From an uncultured Hyphomonadaceae bacterium (GTDB lineage: Bacteria > Pseudomonadota > Alphaproteobacteria > Caulobacterales > Hyphomonadaceae): DNA of 64,000 nucleotides. The notes below the pieces were generated by a model. That model searched no databases and was not told the origin of the DNA. It was given only the letters and a program-made list of their open reading frames with translations. The position numbers and the translations under genes are program-made. Within the stretch, counting starts at the first letter, position 1. Every line of letters starts with the position of its first letter. Shown piece after piece: positions 34,210-42,943 of this stretch. The stretch lies in assembly GCA_913057945.1 (NCBI GenBank), contig CAJXOF010000012.1, positions 55,990-119,989 of the forward strand, in the 5' to 3' direction.

Positions 34210-35082
34210 ATGCCCACTGACTCCCTCCCACCGAATTTCGTGCCCTCGCCCGCGCGGGGCAGGGTGCTGGTGTTTGATTCCGGCATGGGGGGGCTGACGG
34301 TTGCGGAGGAAATCCGCGCGCTCGGGCCGGCGCTGGGCATTCATTATTCGGCGGATTCCGCCTTTTTTCCCTATGGCGACAAGTCCGATGAGGCCCTGAC
34401 AGCGCGGCTGCCCGCGGTGGCCAAGGCGCTGTGCGACCGGGTCAGGCCGGATGTCTTCGTGATCGCCTGCAACACGGCGTCGACGCTGGCCCTGCAGGAG
34501 GTGCGCGCCGTCCTGGACATTCCGGTCGTCGGCACGGTGCCTGCGGTCAAGCCGGCCGCTCAGCTGACCCAGACCGGTACAGTCGGCTTGCTGGCAACGC
34601 CCGGCACGGTCCGGCGGGCATATACGGCAGAACTCATTTCAAATTTCGCCCGCGACATAGAGGTCGTGATGCATGGCAGCATCGAACTGGTGAAGCTGGC
34701 CGAAGCGCATGCGCGCGGCGAGGACCTTCCGATCGAGGCTTTCGAGGCCGCGCAGGCCCCCTTGTTCGAGGCGCCCGGCGGGGACCGGATCGATACGGTC
34801 GTGCTGGCTTGCACGCATTTTCCGCTCGTGCGGGCACAATTGGTCGCCAGTGCGCCGCGCCCTGTCAGTTATGTGGATTCAGGGGCGGCGATTGCGCGCC
34901 AGACCATCCGTGTGTTGCCGCCTGAGAGTGAGGCGCGCGGGATTGGCGGACATGCCTGGCTGACGTCTTCGCCTGAAGACGTGCCGGATCTGGCGCTCGT
35001 CCTCAGGCGGTACGGGTTTCCAAACGTTCAGCGGGTGCCGGACGCGCCAATCGAGATCACTTCCGCGCCGACCGCATTGTAG
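34210..35082 (+). CDS. murI: Glutamate racemase
   Basis: A 290-residue enzyme making D-glutamate for peptidoglycan. Substrate motif VFDSGMGGLTV is at residues 21-31; the two catalytic Cys are Cys87 (IACNTAS) and Cys201 (LACTHFPL). ATG 34210 is preceded by AGGA at eight bases; the in-frame upstream region from 34030 runs through the preceding gene's leader and is unlikely. The last 18 codons overlap the convergent decarboxylase gene by 55 bases. Confidence 0.95.
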   Translation: MPTDSLPPNFVPSPARGRVLVFDSGMGGLTVAEEIRALGPALGIHYSADSAFFPYGDKSDEALTARLPAVAKALCDRVRPDVFVIACNTASTLALQEVRAVLDIPVVGTVPAVKPAAQLTQTGTVGLLATPGTVRRAYTAELISNFARDIEVVMHGSIELVKLAEAHARGEDLPIEAFEAAQAPLFEAPGGDRIDTVVLACTHFPLVRAQLVASAPRPVSYVDSGAAIARQTIRVLPPESEARGIGGHAWLTSSPEDVPDLALVLRRYGFPNVQRVPDAPIEITSAPTAL

Positions 35083-36221
35083 AGGCTCGGCCATGGGGCG
35101 TCGTGAACGCGCGCCACGAGGGTTTCGCCAAAGCCGTTGAAGCGGCTCGACATGGCCCGGCCATACGCGCCGAGATTACCGAACTCCAGATAGTCGCCTT
35201 CCGACAGGCCAGCCGGCAGCCAGACCTTGGCCGGGAACTTGTCGGTGGAATCGCAGGTCGGACCGTAGACGGTGTATTCGACGAGGCGTCCGAGCGTGCG
35301 CCCGTCGCTTGGCAGGGCCCGCATGGGGAACGACCAACGCTCGTGAACCGCATCATAGAGGGCACCATAAGAGCCATCATTGATGTAGATCGCGTCGTCC
35401 TTGACCAGTTCGACACGGGCCAGGAGGCTTTCGGATTCTGCAACCAGCGCACGGCCGGGCTCGCACCACAGCTCTGCGTTCTCAAGAACGTACATGTTCT
35501 CGAAGGCCTGCTCGACCATGGCGGCATAGTCTTCCAGCGAGGGCGGGGGATTGTCCGCATAGATCGACGGGAAGCCGCCGCCGACATCCACAATGTCGAC
35601 CGTAACGGAGGCCGCGATGATAATGCGCGACACGTCTGCCATGGCAGTCCACCAGGCGGTCGGCTTCATGGCCTGGCTGCCGACATGAAAAGACACACCG
35701 AGTTCGTCCGCATAGCGGCGCGCTTCACGGAGGATTTCGGTGGCGTCTTCGGCGCTTGCACCGAACTTGCCGGCCAGAGGCAGGGCGGCCCCGTCACAGG
35801 ACACGGCAATCCGCACAATGATCGTAAGGTCCTTGGCGTAGCCGGTTTCCTCAAGGATCTTGTGCAGTTCCTGCATTGTGTCGGTTACGAAGATGCGCAC
35901 GCCGAATTCGTGATAGGCGCGCTGGATCGCGCGGCGGTTCTTCACCGGGTGCAGGAAGGCCATTCGGGCACCTGGGAATTTGCGGTGGATCAGTTCGATC
36001 TCCGGCAGGGAAGCCGTGTCGAAGCTGCGCACACCCGCGTCCCACAGGGCTTCGAGCACATGCTCGCCCGGATTCGCCTTCACGGCGTAGAACGGCTCAG
36101 CCGGGAACTTCTCCCGGAACCATTTTGCCGCTGCAGTGACCCGTTCAGGACGGAAGCACCACACAGGCAGATCGGGTTGCTCATCGGCAACAATATTATA
36201 GGGAGTAGCATAGGAGTGCAT
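35028..36221 (-). CDS. Ornithine/lysine decarboxylase-type PLP enzyme (alanine racemase fold)
   Basis: A 397-residue fold-III decarboxylase. The PLP lysine is Lys48 in FYAVKANP; HVGSQ, DVGGGFPS, CEPGRALVA and GPTCDSTDK (the active-site Cys of the other subunit) follow in order, as in ornithine decarboxylases of eukaryotic type. It likely makes putrescine or cadaverine for polyamine synthesis. ATG 36221 has GGAGG upstream and a normal family N-terminus; the open frame reaches further upstream but only as noise. The C-terminus overlaps murI antiparallel by 55 bases. Confidence 0.9.
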   Translation of the reverse strand: MHSYATPYNIVADEQPDLPVWCFRPERVTAAAKWFREKFPAEPFYAVKANPGEHVLEALWDAGVRSFDTASLPEIELIHRKFPGARMAFLHPVKNRRAIQRAYHEFGVRIFVTDTMQELHKILEETGYAKDLTIIVRIAVSCDGAALPLAGKFGASAEDATEILREARRYADELGVSFHVGSQAMKPTAWWTAMADVSRIIIAASVTVDIVDVGGGFPSIYADNPPPSLEDYAAMVEQAFENMYVLENAELWCEPGRALVAESESLLARVELVKDDAIYINDGSYGALYDAVHERWSFPMRALPSDGRTLGRLVEYTVYGPTCDSTDKFPAKVWLPAGLSEGDYLEFGNLGAYGRAMSSRFNGFGETLVARVHDAPWPSLYNAVGAEVISIGASGTR

Positions 36222-36488
36222 GACACCTAACCTCCAAAGGGCTTTTAACCAGCTTTGGGCGTTAGTACAGGGGGCCCCCAGTTTAAGGGTTGGCCCAGAT
36301 GTCCGCCACATCGATTTCGAGACGGGCATGTAGGAGACTCTTTTCAGGCATGCAAGCAAAAATTTCGGGCAGCCTGAGATTTTTGTCACCGACACATCAC
36401 ATTGAACGGATAGGGACCATGTTCTATGGGCAATGGGCCGGGTCCCCGCCGCCCGCCCAACAGATGTTTCCGCCGGAGCCATGAACCT
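36222..36488. other. Divergent intergenic region with possible decarboxylase leader
   Basis: 267 bases hold the promoters for the decarboxylase (minus) and PstS-like gene (plus). On the minus strand there is a 10-base palindrome GGGGGCCCCC (36270-36279), a TCAGGC/GCCTGA pair (36345-36350 and 36372-36377), and a 22-codon open frame (36283-36351) that ends just before the palindrome. No strong ribosome-binding site precedes that frame. A leader that controls the decarboxylase is possible; the evidence is only its length and layout. Confidence 0.35.
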
Positions 36489-37589
36489 ATGACAGCCAGA
36501 TTTGGCAGTATCCTTGCGGCCTTTGTGCTGGTTTGTGCAGCCGCTTGCGGACGCACCGACCTGTCCGAACTTGAGACCGGCGAGGTGATTCCGCCGCCGC
36601 CGGTCAGTGCGGACGGGACGCAGAAAATCCGCATTGTCGGCTCGTCCACGGTGGCACCCTTTGCAACGACGGTGGCAGAGCGGTTCGGCGCGACGACGCG
36701 CTATCCGACACCGATTGTCGAGACGACCGGCACAGGCGGCGGGTTCAAGACCTTCTGCCAGAAGATCGGGCCGGACCGCCCCTCGATCTCGGATGCCTCG
36801 CGGATCATCACCGAGAGTGAGCAGGCCCTGTGCGCCGGCAATGGCATCACTGAAATCACCGCCCTGTCGGTCGGGTATGATGGCATCGTGCTGGCCAATG
36901 CCCGTCAGGCGCCGCTGCTGGACCTGACCAAGGAGCAGGTCTTCCTGGCGCTTGCCGCGCACATACCAGACGGAAAAGGCGGCTTTCAGCCCAATCCCTA
37001 CAAGAACTGGTCAGAGATCAGTCCAACCCTGCCGGATGAGCCCATCATGGTGCTGGGACCGCCGCCGACTTCCGGCACGCGAGATGCCTTCACCGAACTG
37101 GGCATGGAGCAGGGGGCACTGGCTCTGCCGGAGCTGGTGGCCCTGAAGCAGGCCGACCCGGACGCGTTCAAGCTGCGCACGCACACGATCCGCACCGATG
37201 GGGCCTGGATCGACCTTGGCGAAAACGACACCGCGATCATCCAGTCTCTGATCAAGACGCCGACCGCCGTGGGCGTGCTCGGCTATTCGTTCCTTGAGCA
37301 GAATGGCGACCGGGTAAAGGCGGCGCACCTGGACGGCGTGCCGGTGACGTTTGAAGCCATTGCGTCCGGCGAATATGGCCTATCACGCAGCATGTATATC
37401 TATGTGAAGGACCAGAATTTACCACTGGTGCCCGGACTGGCGGAATTCGTGAAGGAATTCGTGTCGGATCGGGCCATGGGACCGGATGGCTATTTGCTTG
37501 AAAAGGGTCTGATTCCACTGCCTGCCGATCTGCGTGAGGGGCAGCAAGCGATTGCCGAGCATCTCGAAGCCAAGGGCGCGCGCAAATAG
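36489..37589 (+). CDS. PstS-like phosphate-binding lipoprotein
   Basis: From ATG 36489 a 366-residue substrate-binding protein. A lipoprotein signal (FVLVCAAACGRTD) leads into the PstS-type fold: IRIVGSSTVAPFATTVAERF (about residues 50-70), TGTGGGFKTFC, RPSISDASRII and LGPPPTSGTRDAFTELG, the phosphate-cradling loops. It should capture phosphate at the cell surface for an ABC importer whose genes are not in this window. The other in-frame start, 36426, lacks family support. Its stop codon abuts that of the convergent glycosyltransferase with no gap. Confidence 0.88.
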   Translation: MTARFGSILAAFVLVCAAACGRTDLSELETGEVIPPPPVSADGTQKIRIVGSSTVAPFATTVAERFGATTRYPTPIVETTGTGGGFKTFCQKIGPDRPSISDASRIITESEQALCAGNGITEITALSVGYDGIVLANARQAPLLDLTKEQVFLALAAHIPDGKGGFQPNPYKNWSEISPTLPDEPIMVLGPPPTSGTRDAFTELGMEQGALALPELVALKQADPDAFKLRTHTIRTDGAWIDLGENDTAIIQSLIKTPTAVGVLGYSFLEQNGDRVKAAHLDGVPVTFEAIASGEYGLSRSMYIYVKDQNLPLVPGLAEFVKEFVSDRAMGPDGYLLEKGLIPLPADLREGQQAIAEHLEAKGARK

Positions 37590-38696
37590 CTACAGGGCTG
37601 GCAGGGTCGGCTTTTTCCGGCGCCGAAGGCGGATTTTCTGCCAGAAGCGTTTGCGGGCCGGGGCCGGCAGAAGCTGCAAATTCTCGATGAAGGCTTCGGC
37701 GCAAGCCCGCCAGCTATAGGTTTCGGCATAAGCGCGGCAGGTATCGCGGCCGAGCGAGAGGCAGGCCACGGCGCCCTCGGCAAGATTGCCGCCAATGGGG
37801 GTGATCGTGCCGGCCTCCGATCCCGGGATTACATCGCGCGGGCCGGTGGCATCATAGGCCGCCACGGGTGTGCCTGACGCCATGGCTTCCAGCACGACAA
37901 GGCCGAACGTGTCGGTCACGCTTGGAAAGACGAAGACGTCCGCGCTGGCATAGCAGGCGGCGAGTTCTTCATTGAACTTCGCCCCGAGAAAAACAACATC
38001 CTTGTAGCGCTTCTGGAGTTCCTCGCGCTGCGGGCCATCACCGATGATGACTTTCGTGCCCGGCAGGTCCAGTTCGGCAAAGGCTTCGATGTTCTTTTCC
38101 ACGGCGACACGGCCGACATTGAGAAAGATCGGGCGGGGCAGGCCTTCGAACGGATCGCCAGGCTGGCCGTCCTCGATCCGCCGGTCGGGATTGAACATCT
38201 CCGTGTCCACGCCGCGGCTCCAGGCAACGAGATTGATGAAGCGCTGGGTTTCCAGCTCCTTCACCATGGAGGGCGTCGGCACCATGACCTTGCCGGAATA
38301 TTTGTGGAACCAGCGCACGAAGGAATAGCCCGCCCGGGTCGGGATAGGGAGGCGCGCGGAGACATATTCCGGGAAGCGGGTGTGATAGGCGGTCGAGAAG
38401 GGGTGCTTCACCGTCAGGCACATGGCACGGCCGGCCATGCCGAGCGTGCCTTCGGTTGCGATATGGATCGCATCGGGCTCGAATTCGTGAAACCGGTCTT
38501 CGATCCGGCGCCGGGCGAACAGGGCCAGCTTGATTTCCGGATAGGTCGGCAGGGGCATCGTCCGGAATCCCTGACCGGGATGGACGATCTCCCAGACATG
38601 GCCCATTGCCTCTGTCTCTTCGATCACGCGCTTCATTGTGCGCACGACGCCATTGACCTGAGGGTCCCAGGCGTCGGTTACGAGCATGATGCGCAT
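37590..38696 (-). CDS. Glycosyltransferase family 4 (MgtA/SqdX-like)
   Basis: A 368-residue GT-B enzyme starting MRIMLVTDAWDPQVNGVVRT, with AAGGAG just upstream (an in-frame start at 38732 is less likely). The middle holds TAYHTRFPEY; the C-terminal domain has VGRVAVEKN, GDGPQREEL and the nucleotide-sugar motif SVTDTFGLVVLEAMASGTP. The best-matching relatives make glycolipids such as sulfoquinovosyl or mannosyl diacylglycerols, which replace phospholipids when phosphate is scarce. That function is inferred from the family and from the PstS-like neighbour. Confidence 0.85.
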   Translation of the reverse strand: MRIMLVTDAWDPQVNGVVRTMKRVIEETEAMGHVWEIVHPGQGFRTMPLPTYPEIKLALFARRRIEDRFHEFEPDAIHIATEGTLGMAGRAMCLTVKHPFSTAYHTRFPEYVSARLPIPTRAGYSFVRWFHKYSGKVMVPTPSMVKELETQRFINLVAWSRGVDTEMFNPDRRIEDGQPGDPFEGLPRPIFLNVGRVAVEKNIEAFAELDLPGTKVIIGDGPQREELQKRYKDVVFLGAKFNEELAACYASADVFVFPSVTDTFGLVVLEAMASGTPVAAYDATGPRDVIPGSEAGTITPIGGNLAEGAVACLSLGRDTCRAYAETYSWRACAEAFIENLQLLPAPARKRFWQKIRLRRRKKPTLPAL

Positions 38697-38920
38697 GAGC
38701 GCTCCTTCAACAGCCCCAGCAGTCGGGCGCAATGTGGCCGTGTTGGCCCACTGCGTAAAGAGGCCAGCCTGCGTTGAACTTCTCTCGCATCAGGTCATTT
38801 GAAAAGATATAGATAATCCTGAAGAGGTGCTGACCGGGGCAGGACTTACCCGGTTTTCGCCATTCTGGCTGACAATTGATCCTATGCCTTCTGGCTCACA
38901 CTTATCGGACCGATACCTTT
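38697..38920. promoter_or_regulatory. Divergent region before putA with a direct repeat
   Basis: 224 non-coding bases between the GT4 gene and putA. TTCTGGCTGACA (38863-38874) and TTCTGGCTCACA (38889-38900) match at 11 of 12 positions, 26 bases apart, 20-60 bases ahead of the putA start. They may bind a proline-responsive regulator. Nothing else was recognised. Confidence 0.3.
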
Positions 38921-41900
38921 ATGGCTGACACGCTCGCGCTCGACAAAATTGACTGGCACTCGCTCGACCGGATCAAGTTTACGGATGAGGAGGCCTTGCT
39001 GGAAGATTTGCTCAAGCAGGCGCCTCTGTCCGACGATCTGAGGCAGGCCACGATGCGGCGGGCGCTGGAACTGGTCGAGACGGCGCGGGCGCGCGGGCGC
39101 GACAAGGGCATGATGGAAAGCTTCCTGGAGGAGTTCGGCCTGTCGAATGCCGAAGGCCTCGCGCTGATGTGCCTGGCCGAGGCCTTGCTGCGGGTTCCCG
39201 ACGCTGAAACCCGTGACGAATTGATCGCCGAGAAGATCCGCTCCGGCGACTGGAGCGCGCATCAGGGGCAATCGGAATCCTGGCTGGTCAATGCCTCCAC
39301 CTGGGGGCTGATGCTGACCGGGCAGGTGATCGGTGTGCCGGCCAGCCTGAAGAAGGGGCCGGCAAGTTTCATCCAGGGCCTGATCCGTGAGAGCGGCGAG
39401 CCGGTGATCCGCGCCGCCATGATGCAGGCCATGCGGATCATGGGCGAGCAATTTGTCCTTGGACGTACCGTGAAGGATGCCCAGAAGCGTGGCCGCCGCA
39501 TGGTCAAGGCGGGCGACGCGGCGCATTTCAGCTTCGACATGCTCGGGGAAGGGGCCCGCACGGCCGATGATGCCGGGCGGTATCTGAAAGCCTACCAGAA
39601 TGCCATTGATGGCGTAGCCGCCGAGAAAGACAAATCCACCGCGCCGGAGCAGGGCAATGGCGTGTCCGTCAAACTCTCCGCGCTCCATCCCCGCTACGAG
39701 GCAGTGAACCGGGCGCGCATCATGGATGAGATGTATCCGTCCGTACTGGAATTATGCGAGCGGGCGGCAAAGGCGAATATCAATCTCTGTCTCGACGCAG
39801 AGGAAGCTGACCGGCTGGTGCTGAGCCTGCAAATTCTTGAGCGATTGGCCCGTGAGCCGTCCCTGAAGGGGTGGAATGGGCTGGGCCTTGCCGTGCAGGC
39901 CTATCAGAAGCGGGCAGGCGAAGTGATCGAGGGGCTGAAAGAGCTCGCCGAACAGACCGGCCATCGCTTCATGGTGCGGCTTGTGAAGGGCGCCTATTGG
40001 GACAGCGAGATCAAGCAGGCCCATATCGAAGGTTATCCCAACTTCCCGGTCTTCACGACCAAGGCCGGAACAGATTTCAATTATTTGGCGTGCGCGCGCA
40101 AAATGCTGGAAGCCAGGGACGCCATCTATCCGCAATTTGCCACGCACAATGCACATTCCGTGGCAGCCATTGAGCTGTTGGCGGAGGAAGTCGGAAGCAC
40201 GGCCTTCGAATTCCAGCGGCTGCATGGGATGGGCGAAGCCCTTTATGGCGCGGCCGGGCTCGGCCGCCGGGTGCGGGTCTATGCCCCGGTCGGCGCGCAC
40301 AAGGATTTGCTGCCCTACCTCGTCCGGCGCCTGCTTGAAAATGGGGCGAATACGAGTTTCGTTCACTCCTTCCTTGATCCGGACGTGCCGGCTGAACAAG
40401 TGGTCGCCGATCCGATAGTCAAGGTAGAGGTCGGTCCCCGGCGTCATCCACGCATCCCGACGCCTCCACGTCTGTACGGTGCGGAGCGTCGCAATTCCTC
40501 CGGGCTCGATTTGAGCCAGCGAAGCGTGCGCGAGGACATGGCCGCTGCGATCAAGAGCTTCCGCGACAGTCCGGCCATTGCGGCGGGGCCGATCATTTCG
40601 GGCAAGGCCGTTTCCGGCGGGGGCGATATGGTCCGTGTGCCCTTCGATACAGAAACCGTTCTCGGCAGTTGCCGGGAGGCGCAGGAGGGCGATATCGACA
40701 AGGCCCTGACCGCCGCCATCAAGTTCCAGCCCGGTTGGGATGAGTTGGGCGGCGCGGAACGGGCCAAACATCTGCGCGCCATGGCCGACGTGCTCGAAGA
40801 GAATGCCGAACGCCTGATTGCGCTGATGGCCCGCGAAGCCGGCAAGACATTGCCGGACGGGATCGCGGAAGTGCGCGAAGCGGTCGATTTCTGCCGTTAC
40901 TACGCGATGCAGGCCGAAGCTGAGTTCACGACGCCGCAAAAGCTGCCTGGGCCGACCGGCGAGACCAATCACCTGTCCCTGCATGGGCGCGGTGTCTTCT
41001 GCTGCATCAGTCCGTGGAACTTCCCGCTGGCCATCTTTACGGGCCAGATCGCAGCAGCGCTCGCGGCAGGGAATGCCGTTGTGGCGAAGCCCGCTGAACA
41101 GACGCCCTTGATTGCCTTCGAGGCAGTGAAACTGTTCCAGAAGGCCGGCCTGCCGGTCGATGCGCTGCATCTGTTGCCGGGCGGGGGCGAATCCGTCGGC
41201 GCCAAGCTGATCAGTGATCTCCGTGTGTCGGGAGTTTGCTTCACCGGCGGCACGGTGACGGCGCGCATCATCAACAAGACGCTGGCGGACCGCGACGGGC
41301 CGATCATTCCGCTGATTGCGGAGACGGGCGGATTGAACAGCATGTTCGTCGATACGACCGCTCTGAGAGAGCAGGTGATTGATGACGTCATCCAGTCGGC
41401 GTTCGGCTCAGCAGGCCAGCGCTGCTCGGCTCTGCGCATCGTCTTCCTGCCCGAAGATACGGCGGATCACCTGATCGAGGGCCTGATCGGGGCAATGGAT
41501 GAATTGAACATCGGCGATCCTGGCCTGCCATATACGGATATGGGGCCAGTGATCGACGCAGAATCCCGCGCCTCACTGCAGGCCTATGTCCAGACGATGA
41601 AAGACGAGGCCAACGTACTACACCAGATTCCGGCGGGGCAGATCGGGGAGGCGGGCTACGGTTTCGGTCCGGCCTTGATCGAGCTTAAATCCATCGACCA
41701 GATTTCAGAGGAGAAATTCGGACCGATCCTGCACGTCTTACGCTATGATCCGGATGACATTTCCGAGGTTGGGGCGATGATGAGAGGAAAGGGTTATGGC
41801 CTGACTCTGGGCGTGCATTCACGGCTTGAGAGTTTCCAGCGCGAGGTGCGCGATGCCTGTCCAGTCGGCAATACCTATGTGAACCGCTCCATGACCGGCG

Positions 41901-42055
41901 CGGTCGTGGGGGTGCAGCCCTTTGGCGGCGAGGGGCTCTCCGGCACCGGTCCGAAAGCCGGCGGACCACACTACTTGCATCGTTTCGCAACAGAGCGCAC
42001 CCTGACGGTGAACATTACCGCGCAGGGCGGGGACGCCGAACTGCTCAGCCTGTAA
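38921..42055 (+). CDS. putA: Bifunctional proline dehydrogenase / delta-1-pyrroline-5-carboxylate dehydrogenase
   Basis: A 1044-residue PutA of the short type, without the N-terminal DNA-binding domain of the Escherichia coli protein. The FAD proline dehydrogenase barrel spans about residues 80-480 (VSVKLSALHPRYEA, LVKGAYWDSEIKQAH, THNAHSV). The aldehyde dehydrogenase domain follows (SPWNFPLAIFTGQIAAALAA, ETGGLNSM, catalytic Cys835 in GQRCSALR). It oxidises proline to glutamate, passing electrons to quinones. The ATG at 38921 gives a family-like MADTLALDK start; an earlier ATG adds 15 residues. Confidence 0.96.
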   Translation: MADTLALDKIDWHSLDRIKFTDEEALLEDLLKQAPLSDDLRQATMRRALELVETARARGRDKGMMESFLEEFGLSNAEGLALMCLAEALLRVPDAETRDELIAEKIRSGDWSAHQGQSESWLVNASTWGLMLTGQVIGVPASLKKGPASFIQGLIRESGEPVIRAAMMQAMRIMGEQFVLGRTVKDAQKRGRRMVKAGDAAHFSFDMLGEGARTADDAGRYLKAYQNAIDGVAAEKDKSTAPEQGNGVSVKLSALHPRYEAVNRARIMDEMYPSVLELCERAAKANINLCLDAEEADRLVLSLQILERLAREPSLKGWNGLGLAVQAYQKRAGEVIEGLKELAEQTGHRFMVRLVKGAYWDSEIKQAHIEGYPNFPVFTTKAGTDFNYLACARKMLEARDAIYPQFATHNAHSVAAIELLAEEVGSTAFEFQRLHGMGEALYGAAGLGRRVRVYAPVGAHKDLLPYLVRRLLENGANTSFVHSFLDPDVPAEQVVADPIVKVEVGPRRHPRIPTPPRLYGAERRNSSGLDLSQRSVREDMAAAIKSFRDSPAIAAGPIISGKAVSGGGDMVRVPFDTETVLGSCREAQEGDIDKALTAAIKFQPGWDELGGAERAKHLRAMADVLEENAERLIALMAREAGKTLPDGIAEVREAVDFCRYYAMQAEAEFTTPQKLPGPTGETNHLSLHGRGVFCCISPWNFPLAIFTGQIAAALAAGNAVVAKPAEQTPLIAFEAVKLFQKAGLPVDALHLLPGGGESVGAKLISDLRVSGVCFTGGTVTARIINKTLADRDGPIIPLIAETGGLNSMFVDTTALREQVIDDVIQSAFGSAGQRCSALRIVFLPEDTADHLIEGLIGAMDELNIGDPGLPYTDMGPVIDAESRASLQAYVQTMKDEANVLHQIPAGQIGEAGYGFGPALIELKSIDQISEEKFGPILHVLRYDPDDISEVGAMMRGKGYGLTLGVHSRLESFQREVRDACPVGNTYVNRSMTGAVVGVQPFGGEGLSGTGPKAGGPHYLHRFATERTLTVNITAQGGDAELLSL

Positions 42056-42066
42056 CGGAGGTCCGC

Positions 42067-42936
42067 ATGAAGAAACTTGTCTTGGCAGCGCTCACAGGGG
42101 CGCTGGTGCTGACGGCCGGGTGTCAGAAAAAGGTGCGGGACCTTTCCGATGTGAGTGAGGCGTCTGGAGACGCGGACAGCACAGGCGGCGAAGAGACAAT
42201 TGTCGATGTCGCGACGATTGCTTCGGTGGACGATCTTCCGCGCGAGATCATTATCGATGAGGATTATCTCAAGGCCGAAGTGACAATCGACGAGACCGTA
42301 TTTTCCAAGGCACCTGCCATTGGCATGGATCTGGTGGAGAATGCACAAATCCGTATCGAAGCGATGACTGCGGATGCGCAGGAATACCAGAAAGCTGACC
42401 CGAGCTATTTTCGTTCCTATGGCCTGCGGATTAAATGGGGAATTGTCGCCGAGGCCGACAATATCGTGAGCCTGGAAGGCTTCCATTACACATTCACCGG
42501 CGGCGCGCATGGCAACTATTTCACCGCAGGGCGCCTTTACAATGGGGTGACCGGCGAGCCGATGCGGCTGAGCACGTTCCTGCGCGAACCACAGGCCGCC
42601 ATACAGGGTCATATGGATACGGTCTGGACGGAGATTGCCCGCCAGAAAGTGAAGAAGAGTGGGAACGTATCAGACCTCGAGCGTTTCCGGAGCGAGGCGA
42701 TGGAACTGGTCAGTGCCGACATGGTGCTGGCGGGCGAAGTGAATTTCGTGCCTTCCGACGTACCGAACAAGTTCGGTGGATACACCATTCATTTTGCGCC
42801 CTATGATATCGGCTCCTACGCTGAAGGCGCATATCATGTGACCATCCCGCAAGCGGTCTTCAGGGGCGGGCTCAAGCAGCCATATGTGCGGCTGTTCGAC
42901 GGCGATCCCGTGAGCTTTGACCGGCTTGGAGACTAG
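42067..42936 (+). CDS. DUF4163/DUF3298 (RsiV-like) lipoprotein
   Basis: A 289-residue lipoprotein: signal peptide with lipobox TAGC (Cys19), a Ser/Asp/Glu-rich linker, then the DUF4163 domain (KAEVTIDETVFSKAP) and DUF3298 (TGGAHGNYFTAG, FAPYDIGSYAEGAYHVTIP). In Bacillus RsiV this region binds lysozyme, but similar proteins in Gram-negatives are often uncharacterised. It starts 11 bases after putA and could ride on its transcript. Function here is unknown. Confidence 0.82.
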   Translation: MKKLVLAALTGALVLTAGCQKKVRDLSDVSEASGDADSTGGEETIVDVATIASVDDLPREIIIDEDYLKAEVTIDETVFSKAPAIGMDLVENAQIRIEAMTADAQEYQKADPSYFRSYGLRIKWGIVAEADNIVSLEGFHYTFTGGAHGNYFTAGRLYNGVTGEPMRLSTFLREPQAAIQGHMDTVWTEIARQKVKKSGNVSDLERFRSEAMELVSADMVLAGEVNFVPSDVPNKFGGYTIHFAPYDIGSYAEGAYHVTIPQAVFRGGLKQPYVRLFDGDPVSFDRLGD

Positions 42937-42943
42937 GTCTGAT

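Noticed and set aside
39752..41170. 472-codon open frame on the minus strand
   Set aside because: Antisense of putA, which is supported by all its catalytic motifs.
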